Assembly: GCF_020911725.1 (NCBI RefSeq)
Contig: NZ_CP076620.1
Span: 624,501 to 688,500, forward strand
Length of the DNA stretch: 64,000 bases
Direction of reading: 5' to 3'
DNA from: Clostridium cadaveris
GTDB lineage: Bacteria; Bacillota; Clostridia; Clostridiales; Clostridiaceae
The stretch's first letter is position 1, and the number at the start of each line of letters is the position of its first letter. The position numbers and the translations under genes are program-made. Shown in pieces: positions 36,372-45,119 of this stretch. The notes beneath the pieces are model-generated. The model ran no database searches. It saw only the letters and a program-made list of their open reading frames with translations, and was not told the DNA's origin.

Positions 36372-36724
36372 ATGTTAGTAGTAGAACAAATGAATCGTAC
36401 AGAATCTTTAGAGGAAAAAAGTTTAATCTATAGTTATAGATTAACAAAAAACTTAAGGTTCTAGATTCTAGTGGAGAGCGTATAGAAATACAAGCTTATG
36501 GAATTGAAGTGGAAAGACAGGATTTTTGTAATGGTGTACTTATCAATGTGGAGAGAGAATTTATAGAATCTATAAGTCCCCAAAGATATAAAGTTAAAAA
36601 TTTATTGAACTTATTATATGATAATGTAGTATCCCCTATACATTTAATTGATGTATTAGGAGAATATATAGATGAATACGTTTCAGATTTTGATAGATGT
36701 GAACTAGAATTAGCTACAAATTAA
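36372..36724 (+). pseudogene. DUF6514-type small protein split by a -1 frameshift
   Basis: ATG 36372 follows GAGGGGGAG and encodes about 30 residues (LVVEQMNRTESLEEKSLIYS...) before a TAG at 36462. The rest, IEIQAYGIEVERQDFCNGVL to SDFDRCELELATN, lies in the -1 frame and ends at 36724. The frames meet at A-AAA-AAC (36446-36452), a classical -1 slippery heptamer. Slipping there would give one protein of about 117 residues resembling the DUF6514 family of clostridia, whose function is unknown to me. Either an A was lost from the run by mutation or sequencing error, or the shift is programmed. Neither can be excluded from this sequence. Confidence 0.72.
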
Positions 36725-36739
36725 TATGATGTTGAAAAT

Positions 36740-36768
36740 AAGGGTATAGCTTTAGCTATGCCCTTTAT
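36740..36768 (+). terminator. Hairpin after the DUF6514-type gene
   Basis: AAGGGTATAGCT (36740-36751) pairs with AGCTATGCCCTT (36754-36765) with one wobble. The loop is very short and the tail is only moderately T-rich. Confidence 0.6.
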
Positions 36769-36857
36769 AAATATGATACAATTTAATGTAAGGGTTTATA
36801 TAGGATAATTAAACGTTATAATATAAGGTATATTGGAATGTATAGGAGAGTAGATTT

Positions 36858-38171
36858 ATGATACTGGGAAATGGAGTAGATATAATAGAAATAAGCAGAA
36901 TAAAAAAAGCCATGAATCAAAAGGGATTTATGGATAAGATATTTACATATAAAGAATTAGAATACATAAAAGAAAGAAATTTTAAAGAAGAGACTGTGGC
37001 AGCTTCTTTTAGTGGTAAAGAAGCTGTAAGTAAGGCATTAGGCACTGGATTTAGAGGCTTTGGATTTAGAGATATTGAAATTCTCAGAGATGAATTAGGA
37101 AAACCGTATGTAGTGCTTTATGAAGGAGCTCTTAAAAGAGCTGAAGAGCTGAGGTATCAATCAATAAAGTTGTCTTTATCACACGATAGAGAGAGAGCCA
37201 CAGCTTTTGCAATCCTAGAAGGATGTGGCTCTATAAAAAATATGAGTACAGTGGGAAAATGTTATAGTAATAGAAACATATCTGATATTCAAAATAGAAG
37301 TTTAAATAAGAATTGTTTTGAAGAGGAAGAAAGATATGAAAAATTCATATCATCAATGATTCCTATAAGAAAAGAAGACGGACATAAAGGCGATTATGGA
37401 AGAATACTCATAGTAGCGGGATCTAAAGGGTTCACAGGAGCTGCTTATCTTAGCGCTGAGGCAGCTCTTAGGAGTGGTGGAGGACTTGTAACATTAGCAA
37501 CACGTAAAGAGGTTATGGATGTAATGGCAGTAAAACTTAATGAAGCTATGACATCAGCTGTTGAAGATGAAGAAAAATTTATTAGACTCATAGAGAAGGC
37601 CGATACAATTGCTATAGGACCTGGAATGGATAATGATGAATTCACATTTAAAGTAGTTAGTATGGTCTTAAATAAAGCTAAATGTCCAGTTGTTATAGAT
37701 GCAGATGGAATCAATTGTCTCCAAAATAATTTGGATCTTTTAAAAAATAGTAATTGTAGTATAGTTATAACGCCTCATTTAGGTGAAATGTCTAGAATTA
37801 CAAAGCTTTCGATAAAATATATAGAAGAACACAGAAGAGAAGTAGCAGAAGAGTTTGCTAGAAATTATGGCATAGTAGTGCTATTGAAAGGTAAAAATAC
37901 AATTGTAACTGATGGCTGTAAAACCTTCATAAATCCTACAGGAAATAGTTCCATGGCATCAGGTGGTATGGGAGATACACTTACAGGACTTATAAGTGCT
38001 CTCATAGGTCAAGGACTTAGCACTTTAGATGGAACAGTGAGCGGAGCATATATCCATGGAAAAGCAGGAGATATACTTAGCGAAAATATGTATTCACTGT
38101 TGGCTAGAGATATTATAGAAATGATACCATGTGTTATGAAAGAGTTAGCCCTTAAAAATCATCAAACTTAA
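36858..38171 (+). CDS. acpS-nnrD: Fused holo-ACP synthase and ADP-dependent NAD(P)H-hydrate dehydratase
   Basis: This is a 437-residue two-domain protein. Residues 1-122 are AcpS, with GNGVDIIEISRI and FSGKEAVSKALGTGFRG, which attaches 4'-phosphopantetheine to acyl carrier protein. Residues ~158-437 are NnrD (ribokinase-like), with GRILIVAGSKGFTGAAYLSA and NSSMASGGMGDTLTGLISA; it repairs hydrated NAD(P)H. The NnrE epimerase domain that normally precedes NnrD is absent. A low-complexity linker of about 35 residues stands there instead. Clustered acpS and nnrDE genes are common in Firmicutes, so fusion by deletion is plausible. The epimerase could be encoded elsewhere. Confidence 0.9.
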   Translation: MILGNGVDIIEISRIKKAMNQKGFMDKIFTYKELEYIKERNFKEETVAASFSGKEAVSKALGTGFRGFGFRDIEILRDELGKPYVVLYEGALKRAEELRYQSIKLSLSHDRERATAFAILEGCGSIKNMSTVGKCYSNRNISDIQNRSLNKNCFEEEERYEKFISSMIPIRKEDGHKGDYGRILIVAGSKGFTGAAYLSAEAALRSGGGLVTLATRKEVMDVMAVKLNEAMTSAVEDEEKFIRLIEKADTIAIGPGMDNDEFTFKVVSMVLNKAKCPVVIDADGINCLQNNLDLLKNSNCSIVITPHLGEMSRITKLSIKYIEEHRREVAEEFARNYGIVVLLKGKNTIVTDGCKTFINPTGNSSMASGGMGDTLTGLISALIGQGLSTLDGTVSGAYIHGKAGDILSENMYSLLARDIIEMIPCVMKELALKNHQT

Positions 38172-38302
38172 TTATTCTTGAGATTTAGTAAGAATAATAT
38201 CTTGAACAATATTTTAAATAGCCGCTGAAAGAAAAATATGAATAAAATTAAATTGACGTGAATATTAGTAGTAATGTAATTAATGTTGATTTAAGGAGCG
38301 CT

Positions 38303-38905
38303 ATGAAAAAAATAATATCTATTGTATTACTTCTTTGCACCATCTTATGTTTTGGAGGATGTAAAGAAATAGTCCAGCCAGAAAAGAAAGTCGTAAAATA
38401 TATACAAAACCTTAAGAACTATACTTGTGATGTGGAATACACATTTAAAAATGAAAAAGATCAAGATAAGTACTCAGCTAAGCATTATTATATGAAAGAT
38501 GAAGGGTATAGACTAGATTTAGGAGAAGATAGGGTTAATATATATAAAGGCGACTATATATATGTAGAAGATAAAAAGGCTGGAAAGAAATATGAGGTAA
38601 TAAAAGAGTTTGATGAGATTTACAAATATACTTTTCTAAATGAAATAGTAGATTTGACAAGTCACCCTGAAAGTAAAGTTTATGCTGAAGATGATGAAGA
38701 AAGCGATAAGCATTACGTAGTTATTGAGTTTATAATCCCAAGCACTAATAGAAATATTGCAAAAGGGGTATTATATATGAATTCTCTAACTTTGAAACCA
38801 GAGGTAGAGAAAATTTATGATTTAAAGGGGGAAGAGAGGGTAGAAATAAGATTTAACGATTTTGTAGCAAATGAAGCCATGGAAAAGGAAGCATTCCAGG
38901 AGTAA
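38303..38905 (+). CDS. gerS: GerS-like lipoprotein
   Basis: ATG 38303 follows AAGGAGC; the upstream in-frame GTG at 38258 has no site. The 200-residue product has a lipoprotein signal ending in CFGGC (Cys about residue 20). Its body resembles LolA/DUF-type carriers, with KYIQNLKNYTCDVEYTF and ending in EVEKIYDLKGEERVEIRFNDF. In Clostridioides difficile GerS is a spore-germination lipoprotein encoded next to alr2, and here too an alanine racemase gene follows after 47 bp. That synteny is the main reason for the name. A related wall-associated role is possible. Confidence 0.7.
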   Translation: MKKIISIVLLLCTILCFGGCKEIVQPEKKVVKYIQNLKNYTCDVEYTFKNEKDQDKYSAKHYYMKDEGYRLDLGEDRVNIYKGDYIYVEDKKAGKKYEVIKEFDEIYKYTFLNEIVDLTSHPESKVYAEDDEESDKHYVVIEFIIPSTNRNIAKGVLYMNSLTLKPEVEKIYDLKGEERVEIRFNDFVANEAMEKEAFQE

Positions 38906-38952
38906 CGTAAGAAAAAAGGTTTGACGGCATAGGTAATGAGGAGGAACTATAA

Positions 38953-40113
38953 GTGATTGATAACATAAGGCCTACTTGGGCAGAAATAGATTTAGATAAT
39001 TTAGAGCATAATATGAAAGAAATCGCTAAACTATGCAAGGGAAAAGAAATAATTGCAGTACTTAAGGCAGATGCATATGGACACGGAGCTTTAGATGTTG
39101 CCAGAACTTTAATAAATGGAGGCGCAACAAAGCTTGGAGTAGCAGTAATAACAGAAGCATTAGAACTTAGAGATAGTGGTATAGATACTCCTATAGTAAT
39201 ATTGGGATACACTCCTTTAAGCTTTGCCAAAGAGCTTATAAGAAACGATATAGAACAAACAGTGTACACCTATGAGTGTGCTGCTGAATTGTCAAAAGAA
39301 GCACAATCTCTAAATAAGAGAGTAAAAATACATGTTGCAGTGGATACAGGAATGGGGAGAATAGGTTTTTTACCTACAAATCAGGGACTAAATGAAATAG
39401 AAGCTTTGAGTAAACTTCCTAATGTAGATATAGATGCTATATTTACTCATTTTGCAACAGCTGACGAAGCAGATAAGAGTTACACATTAGAGCAGATGGA
39501 AAAATTCAACTGGTTCTGTGATGCTTTAGAAAAAAGAGGGGTAAATGTAGGAAAAAAACATATAGCTAATAGTGCTGCTATAATAGATATGCCAGATGCA
39601 TACTTTGATGGAGTTAGACCAGGAATTTTGTTATACGGATATTATCCATCTTATGAGGTAAATAGAGAGAAGCTAGATTTAAAAAGGGTACTTACATTAA
39701 AAGCAAATATTTCATATGTTAAGACCCTGCCTAAAGGAGAATACATAAGTTACGGAAGAAAATTTTATACGGAACGCGAGAGTATAATTGCAACCATTCC
39801 TATAGGGTATGCAGATGGATATTCAAGGCAGATGCTAAACAAGGCTAAAGTTATAATCAATGGTCAGTTAGCGCCAGTTGTGGGATCTATATGTATGGAT
39901 CAATGCATGGTTGATGTAACAGACATTGGACAAGTTAAAGAAGGAGACGAAGTAATACTACTTGGAGAACAAAATGGTGTGAAGTTTGATGCAGAAGACA
40001 TGGCAGAAATAATAGGGACAATAAGTTATGAAGTGATATGCATGATAAGCAAGAGAGTTCCAAGAGTATACATAAGGGACAGAGAGATAGTAAAGGTTAG
40101 AAATTATGTATAA
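38953..40113 (+). CDS. alr: Alanine racemase
   Basis: This 386-residue PLP enzyme starts at GTG 38953 after GAGGAGG. It shows [28 protein letters not shown] with the PLP Lys, HFATADEAD, and [14 protein letters not shown] with the C-terminal domain. It interconverts L- and D-alanine for peptidoglycan and, in spores, for germination control. Length is normal for the family. It is probably cotranscribed with the gerS-like gene. No clear terminator follows before the mazEF promoter. Confidence 0.96.
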   Translation: MIDNIRPTWAEIDLDNLEHNMKEIAKLCKGKEIIAVLKADAYGHGALDVARTLINGGATKLGVAVITEALELRDSGIDTPIVILGYTPLSFAKELIRNDIEQTVYTYECAAELSKEAQSLNKRVKIHVAVDTGMGRIGFLPTNQGLNEIEALSKLPNVDIDAIFTHFATADEADKSYTLEQMEKFNWFCDALEKRGVNVGKKHIANSAAIIDMPDAYFDGVRPGILLYGYYPSYEVNREKLDLKRVLTLKANISYVKTLPKGEYISYGRKFYTERESIIATIPIGYADGYSRQMLNKAKVIINGQLAPVVGSICMDQCMVDVTDIGQVKEGDEVILLGEQNGVKFDAEDMAEIIGTISYEVICMISKRVPRVYIRDREIVKVRNYV

Positions 40114-40239
40114 TTAGTCATGAATAAGTGCATTAATAATGTAATTCTACACGAATCTCTTCAAAGATATTGATATATGATTAATCTTATGTATAGAATA
40201 CAAAAAAAATTAATATTCGTGGAAAATTTCCTAAAGTCT

Positions 40240-40269
40240 TTGACATACTGACAAAAAAAGCAATATAAT
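40240..40269 (+). promoter_or_regulatory. Promoter of the mazEF operon
   Basis: TTGACA (40240-40245), 18 nt, TATAAT (40264-40269): both hexamers are consensus. Predicted start is near 40276. Confidence 0.8.
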
Positions 40270-40317
40270 TGTAATATACATATTTTCGCTAAGGAATATA
40301 GGGGGTAATGTATTAAA

Positions 40318-40623
40318 ATGTCGTATTCAAAGGTAGGAAGAAAAAACCTCTCTGATAAACAAAAAAACAAAGTCAATAATAAAAAAAACAATCAATTTTT
40401 CAATGATAGATTAATAGTATATATAGACGATAAAAAATATGAAGCAGAAGACTTAAAACGCGGATACGCAGAGATGGCTTCTATAAATTTAGAGTTTTCA
40501 GAAATAAGCTGTACTTATGAGTTAGAAGAATGTATAAAATATGAGTCATGGCTTTCGGAGAGTGATATATTTAATGGCAATGATGGTGGTGAAAAGGGGA
40601 GATATCTTTTATGCAGACCTTAG
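40318..40623 (+). CDS. CopG/MazE-type antitoxin
   Basis: The 101-residue protein is basic at the N-terminus ([20 protein letters not shown]) and has [25 protein letters not shown], followed by a helical acidic region. It lies immediately before mazF, where Firmicutes encode the EndoAI/MazE antitoxin. The ribbon-helix-helix part is not sharply recognisable, so the call rests on position, size and charge. It overlaps mazF by 41 bp, which couples their translation. GGGGG sits 12 nt from the ATG, rather far. Confidence 0.72.
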   Translation: MSYSKVGRKNLSDKQKNKVNNKKNNQFFNDRLIVYIDDKKYEAEDLKRGYAEMASINLEFSEISCTYELEECIKYESWLSESDIFNGNDGGEKGRYLLCRP

Positions 40624-40924
40624 CCCCGTTGTCGGTTCTGAACAGGGAGGCATAAGGCCAGTTATCATATTGCAGAATGATGTGGGAAACAAATACAGTC
40701 CAACGGTTATTGTTGGAGCTATAACGTCTCAAATCAACAAAGCAAAATTACCGACCCATGTGGAGATATCTTCTGAAGAATATGGATTAAACAAAGATTC
40801 AGTAGTTTTACTAGAACAAATACGTACCCTAGATAAGCGAAGATTAAAAGAGAAAATAGGACATATGACCGATAGTGATATGGAAAAAGTAGATAAAGCT
40901 CTTTTAATAAGCGTAGGTCTATGA
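40583..40924 (+). CDS. mazF: MazF/EndoA endoribonuclease toxin
   Basis: The family start ([13 protein letters not shown]) places the initiation codon at ATG 40583, or 40580 or 40574 just upstream; the frame extends further but without a site. About 113 residues, close to the 116 of Bacillus Endo[21 protein letters not shown] and KLPTHVEIS are hallmark PemK/MazF segments, and the Arg of GGIRP and the Thr of VGAITSQ are in place. It cleaves mRNA at short sequences; the Bacillus enzyme prefers UACAU, but this one's site is unknown. It is chromosomal and follows alr, the standard position in Firmicutes. Confidence 0.95.
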   Translation: MVVKRGDIFYADLSPVVGSEQGGIRPVIILQNDVGNKYSPTVIVGAITSQINKAKLPTHVEISSEEYGLNKDSVVLLEQIRTLDKRRLKEKIGHMTDSDMEKVDKALLISVGL

Positions 40925-40941
40925 AGATAAAAATACCGTAA

Positions 40942-40977
40942 CAAAGTGTCAAGAAATATTTCTTGGCACTTTTTTTG
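40942..40977 (+). terminator. Terminator after mazF
   Basis: AAGTGTCAAGA (40944-40954) pairs with TCTTGGCACTT (40961-40971), with one wobble, followed by a T-run. Confidence 0.92.
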
Positions 40978-40996
40978 TATTTGAGTTATAATTTTG

Positions 40997-41005
40997 TGGT
41001 AGAAT
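40997..41005 (+). promoter_or_regulatory. Possible extended -10 promoter of transketolase
   Basis: TGGTAGAAT is a TGn extended -10 with one mismatch and no convincing -35. It lies about 100 bp before the start codon. Confidence 0.35.
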
Positions 41006-41108
41006 ATTAGATGGGTAAAAAATAACTTTACTACATATTGAAAAAAACTAGTAAATTATTTTAAAATATGATAACTATGTATTATCAAAAACTTAGGAGG
41101 TGTTTGCT

Positions 41109-41933
41109 GTGAAAAAGAACATTAATGAATTACAAGAAATAGCAAAGGTAATAAGAAAAGATATAGTTACAATGCTAACTGAATCGGCATCTGGTCACCC
41201 AGGTGGATCTCTTTCAGCAGTAGAGATTTTAACAACATTATATTTTAATGAGATGAATATCAATCCAGAAAAGCCAAGAGACCCAGAGAGAGATAGATTT
41301 GTACTATCTAAAGGTCATGCAGCTCCAGTACTATACAGTGCTTTAGCAAGAAGAGGTTTCTTCAATGTTGATGAACTTCACACATTAAGAAAAATTGGAA
41401 CTATGCTTCAAGGACACCCAAATATGAACGATGTTCCTGGAGTTGATATGTCAACAGGATCATTGGGTCAGGGAATTTCTACAGCTGTAGGAATGGCGCT
41501 AGCTGGAAAATGTGATGGTAAAGCTTATAGAGTATATTCTTTATTAGGAGACGGAGAGCTTGAAGAAGGTCAAGTTTGGGAAGCGGCAATGTGTGCAGCT
41601 CACTACAAACTTGACAATTTAACAGCATTTATTGACTCAAACGGATTACAAATAGATGGGAAATGTGAAGATGTAATGAACCCAGGTCCAATAGACCAAA
41701 AGTTTAAAGCTTTCGGATGGCATGTTATAGAGATAGACGGACATGATTTAGAAGCGGTACAAAATGCTATAGATGAAGCCAAGAACACTAAGGGACAGCC
41801 AACAGCAGTAGTGTGTCATACTGTAAAAGGTAAGGGAGTATCATTTATGGAGAATCAAGCTGGATGGCATGGAACAGCTCCAAGCAAAGAGCAATGTGAA
41901 ATTGCTATAAAAGAAATCGGAGGTGAAAACTAA
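41109..41933 (+). CDS. Transketolase, N-terminal subunit
   Basis: GTG 41109 has AGGAGG 8 nt upstream; the in-frame GTG at 41100 overlaps that site. The 274-residue subunit holds the thiamine diphosphate domain: SGHPGGSLSAVEI, SKGHAAPVLYSAL and the GDGELEEGQVWEA cofactor motif. It needs the partner encoded next for a full transketolase, which moves two-carbon units in the pentose phosphate pathway. Split transketolases are usual in clostridia. Its stop shares one base with the next start codon. Confidence 0.95.
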   Translation: MKKNINELQEIAKVIRKDIVTMLTESASGHPGGSLSAVEILTTLYFNEMNINPEKPRDPERDRFVLSKGHAAPVLYSALARRGFFNVDELHTLRKIGTMLQGHPNMNDVPGVDMSTGSLGQGISTAVGMALAGKCDGKAYRVYSLLGDGELEEGQVWEAAMCAAHYKLDNLTAFIDSNGLQIDGKCEDVMNPGPIDQKFKAFGWHVIEIDGHDLEAVQNAIDEAKNTKGQPTAVVCHTVKGKGVSFMENQAGWHGTAPSKEQCEIAIKEIGGEN

Positions 41934-42871
41934 TGGCAAAGATGGCTACTAGAGAGGCTTATGGAAAAGCATTAAAAGAACTAGGCGGAGAAAATAAGAA
42001 CGTAGTTGTAATGGATGCTGATTTATCAAAATCAACAAAGACAGCGGACTTTAAAGGAGAATATCCAGAAAGATTCTTCAACATGGGTATTGCAGAAGCT
42101 AACATGATGTCAGTAGCAGCCGGTATGTCTACTTGTGGAAAAATTCCATTTGTAAGTACTTTTGCTATGTTTGCTGCAGGAAGAGCTTTTGAGCAAATCA
42201 GAAACTCTATAGGATATCCTCATTTAAACGTAAAAATATGTGCTACTCATGCAGGATTAACTGTTGGGGAAGATGGAGCAACTCACCAATCAATAGAAGA
42301 TATAGCTTTAATGAGAACAATACCAGGAATGACAGTATTATGTCCAGCAGATGATATAGAAACAACAGCAGCTATAAAGGCTATTTCTGAACTAAATGGA
42401 CCTTGCTATGTTAGACTTGGAAGAGCAGCAGTAAATACTGTAAGTGATTTTGAAGGATACAAATTCGAAATAGGTAAAGCTGTTACTCTAAGAGAAGGTA
42501 AAGAAGCAACAATTGTAGCTACAGGTATAATGGTAGATGCAGCTCTTGAAGCTTACAATATGTTAGCAGAAGAAGGAATAAAGGTTAAAGTTATAAACAT
42601 ACATACAATTAAGCCAATAGATACAGAAGCTATAGTTGCTGCTGCAAGAGAAACTGGTTTGATTGTAACTGCAGAAGAGCACTCTATAATCGGTGGTCTT
42701 GGAAGTGCCGTAAGTGAAGTTATATGTGAAAATCATCCTGTTCCAGTTCTAAAAGTAGGAGTTAAAGATACTTTTGGAGAAAGTGGAAAGCCAGCTGAAT
42801 TATTAAAAGCTTACGAATTAACTGCAAATGATATAGTTAAAGTAGTAAAAAGAGGATTAGCTATAAAATAG
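41933..42871 (+). CDS. Transketolase, C-terminal subunit
   Basis: The 312-residue subunit carries the pyrimidine-binding domain (GIAEANMMSVAAGMSTCGKI, with the catalytic Glu) and the C-terminal domain (VTAEEHSIIGGLGSAVSEV). It completes the split transketolase. The ATG overlaps the stop of the N-terminal subunit gene (TAATG), and GGAGGTGA lies before it, ensuring coupled synthesis. A terminator ends the pair. Confidence 0.95.
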   Translation: MAKMATREAYGKALKELGGENKNVVVMDADLSKSTKTADFKGEYPERFFNMGIAEANMMSVAAGMSTCGKIPFVSTFAMFAAGRAFEQIRNSIGYPHLNVKICATHAGLTVGEDGATHQSIEDIALMRTIPGMTVLCPADDIETTAAIKAISELNGPCYVRLGRAAVNTVSDFEGYKFEIGKAVTLREGKEATIVATGIMVDAALEAYNMLAEEGIKVKVINIHTIKPIDTEAIVAAARETGLIVTAEEHSIIGGLGSAVSEVICENHPVPVLKVGVKDTFGESGKPAELLKAYELTANDIVKVVKRGLAIK

Positions 42872-42902
42872 TATGGAAATATAGAAATATATGTAATTAA
42901 TG

Positions 42903-42940
42903 GCCTAAGAATCGCTTAAATTGGTTCTTAGGCTTTATTT
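42903..42940 (+). terminator. Terminator after the transketolase genes
   Basis: GCCTAAGAA (42903-42911) pairs perfectly with 42925-42933, then a T-rich tail. Confidence 0.88.
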
Positions 42941-42966
42941 TCTTGTTATAGAATTTTCAAAAAATA

Positions 42967-42975
42967 TGTTATAAT
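42967..42975 (+). promoter_or_regulatory. Extended -10 promoter of the apbE operon
   Basis: TGTTATAAT matches TGn plus TATAAT. It lies about 95 bp before apbE, and no strong -35 is seen. Confidence 0.45.
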
Positions 42976-43068
42976 ATATGGATATGAGAAAAAAAATATT
43001 GTATAATATGATAAGAAATAACTCTTAACGTGAGAAAAAAGTAATTTTAAGGGTGGTTATAGAAAATT

Positions 43069-44109
43069 ATGAAGAAAACATGTAAATTTATAAGCTTAAT
43101 TTTAATCTTAATAGTTTTACTGCCACTAGCCGGGTGTAGCGTAGGGAAAAAGGAATATTCAAAAGAAGCTTTTATGATGGGAACCATTATAAGTCTAAAA
43201 TATTATGGAAAAGATGGAGAGAAAGCTATTGAAGAGTCTGTAAAAAGGATTGATGAAATAGAGAAAAGTATGTCTCTTAATATAGGAGATAGTGAAATAT
43301 CCCAAATAAATAAAGAAGCAGGTATTAAACCCGTAATAGTAAGCGATTCCATATTTGAAGTAATTGAAAGAGGGATTTATTATGGAGAGCTTAGTAAATC
43401 AAGATTTGATATATCAATAAGACCAGTTGATGCTTTATGGGCAATAGGAACTGAAAATGAGAGAGTTCCAGAAAAATCGGAGATAGATGAAGCATTAAAA
43501 AAAGTTGACTATAGAAATATAGAGATAAATAAAGAAAAAAAGACTATATACCTTAAAGAAAAAGGAATGGCCATAGATTTAGGCGGTATAGCCAAAGGAT
43601 ATGCTGCAGATGAACTTGTAAATATATTGAAAAAGTATAAAATAGATAGTGCTATGATAAATTTAGGTGGGAATCTCTATGTTTACGGTAGCAAAGATGG
43701 AAAAGAAGTTTTAAATATAGGAATTCAAGACCCTAAAAAGACTCAAGGAGAATACTTTGGAGTTGTAAAAGTGAAGGATAAATCTGTTGTTACTTCAGGA
43801 AATTATGAGAGATACTTTGAAAAAGATGGTAAGAGATATCATCACATAATGGATCCAAGTACAGGATATCCATCAGAAAATGGAATAATAAGTTCTACAA
43901 TAATATCTGATAAATCTATAGATGGAGATGCCCTTTCTACTGCTACTTATGTTATTGGAGTAGAAAAAGCTATGCAGCTTATAGAATCAATAGGTGGAGT
44001 AGAGGCTATTATTGTAACTGATGATAACAAGATTTACACATCATCAGGCATAAATGAGAGTAATTTTAATATAACTAATAAGGAGTATTCACATGAAGCG
44101 TGGAGATAA
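43069..44109 (+). CDS. apbE: FAD:protein FMN transferase
   Basis: This 346-residue lipoprotein (signal ending LAGC, Cys about residue 24) has the ApbE fold: KEAFMMGTIISLKYYG, DLGGIAKGYAADEL, MINLGGNLYVYG, and YHHIMDPSTGYPS plus SIDGDALSTATYVIG near the C-terminus. It attaches FMN through a phosphoester to Thr of flavoproteins outside the membrane. The rnf operon starts about 1 kb downstream. RnfG and RnfD carry such FMN, so they are the expected substrates. Confidence 0.94.
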   Translation: MKKTCKFISLILILIVLLPLAGCSVGKKEYSKEAFMMGTIISLKYYGKDGEKAIEESVKRIDEIEKSMSLNIGDSEISQINKEAGIKPVIVSDSIFEVIERGIYYGELSKSRFDISIRPVDALWAIGTENERVPEKSEIDEALKKVDYRNIEINKEKKTIYLKEKGMAIDLGGIAKGYAADELVNILKKYKIDSAMINLGGNLYVYGSKDGKEVLNIGIQDPKKTQGEYFGVVKVKDKSVVTSGNYERYFEKDGKRYHHIMDPSTGYPSENGIISSTIISDKSIDGDALSTATYVIGVEKAMQLIESIGGVEAIIVTDDNKIYTSSGINESNFNITNKEYSHEAWR

Positions 44110-44473
44110 ATTTGTCTTGATGCTGACGATAACTGTATTTATAGCAAGTATAGCTTCCATAGCCTATTATTTTTTTAAGGATAGCAGTACGGATCGTCTA
44201 AAGGCGGAAGTGTACAAGGATGGAAAACTGATAGATACCATAGACCTACAAGCTGTAGATAAACCAAAAAAAATTACCGTTGGAGATGATGAATACAATG
44301 TTATTCTAGTTGAAAAGGGAAGAATTAGATTTGAAGAAGCAAACTGTAAAGATGATGTCTGTGTGAAAACAGGGTGGCTTTCTAAAAAAGGAGAAATGGC
44401 AGTTTGTATTCCACATAAAACTTATATAAAGATATCAGGTATCCAGGATGAAATCGATGGAGCAACTTACTAA
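44093..44473 (+). CDS. NusG domain II-containing membrane-anchored protein
   Basis: The 126-residue protein has one N-terminal helix (FVLMLTITVFIASIASIAYYF split by the anchor) and an extracytoplasmic NusG_II domain. Three cysteines lie in EANCKDDVCVKTGWLSKKG and MAVCIPHK. It overlaps apbE by 17 bp, and AAGGAG precedes its ATG. Small proteins of this family are regularly found beside apbE and rnf genes. A role in Rnf assembly is likely but unproven. Confidence 0.85.
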   Translation: MKRGDKFVLMLTITVFIASIASIAYYFFKDSSTDRLKAEVYKDGKLIDTIDLQAVDKPKKITVGDDEYNVILVEKGRIRFEEANCKDDVCVKTGWLSKKGEMAVCIPHKTYIKISGIQDEIDGATY

Positions 44474-44487
44474 GGTTGGTGCAGAAT

Positions 44488-44979
44488 ATGAAAAAAGTAA
44501 ATAAATTATTGTACCTCAGTATGCTATTAGGTATAGCTTTAATAGTGCATGTTATTGAAGCACGAATACCAGTTATATTTCCAGGGATTAAACTGGGACT
44601 AGCTAATGCTGTATCATTATTTGTCCTTGTGACTTTTGGAGGAAAAGAAGCTATAACAATAATGATACTAAGAACGATTATAGGTTCTATTTTTGGAGGA
44701 AATATATTTGGATTTCTTTTTAGCTTAGCAGGAGGTCTTTTGAGCAATATTTCAATGATTCTTTTATATAATTATTTTAAGGATGACATAAGTATTCCTT
44801 GGCTAAGCATAGCTGGAGCTATATTTCACAATATAGGTCAGCTTTTAATTGCGTCAATTGTCATTGGAGACTTTAGGATGTATATATATCTTCCAGTACT
44901 TATGATAGCAGCTGTCATAACCGGTTATTTTACAGGGATTGTCTGTTATAATTTAAAAAAAAGAAAATTAATACAATAA
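44488..44979 (+). CDS. Gx transporter / HepI-like membrane protein
   Basis: ATG 44488 is preferred to the TTG at 44476. The 163-residue protein has five to six membrane helices with FPGIKLGLANAVSLFVL and IGSIFGGNIFGFLFSLAGG. This matches the family named heptaprenyl diphosphate synthase component I or Gx transporter, whose members look like small ECF-type membrane proteins rather than prenyl synthases. It follows the NusG_II gene by 14 bp and precedes rnfC, an order common in Firmicutes. Substrate unknown. Confidence 0.8.
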   Translation: MKKVNKLLYLSMLLGIALIVHVIEARIPVIFPGIKLGLANAVSLFVLVTFGGKEAITIMILRTIIGSIFGGNIFGFLFSLAGGLLSNISMILLYNYFKDDISIPWLSIAGAIFHNIGQLLIASIVIGDFRMYIYLPVLMIAAVITGYFTGIVCYNLKKRKLIQ

Positions 44980-45000
44980 AGTTCTTTTTTTCAAAACTAC

Positions 45001-45029
45001 TGGAAACCTAATAAAGATTGTTTTATAAT
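45001..45029 (+). promoter_or_regulatory. Possible promoter of the rnf operon
   Basis: TGGAAA (45001-45006), 17 nt, TATAAT (45024-45029). It lies in the 140-bp gap before rnfC. Confidence 0.4.
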
Positions 45030-45119
45030 AAGTAAGATAAATATTTTAAAATTTATAATAAATTTAAAAAAATTATTTTAAAACTTTTCAAAACATAAAA
45101 GAAGAAAGGAAGTAATACA

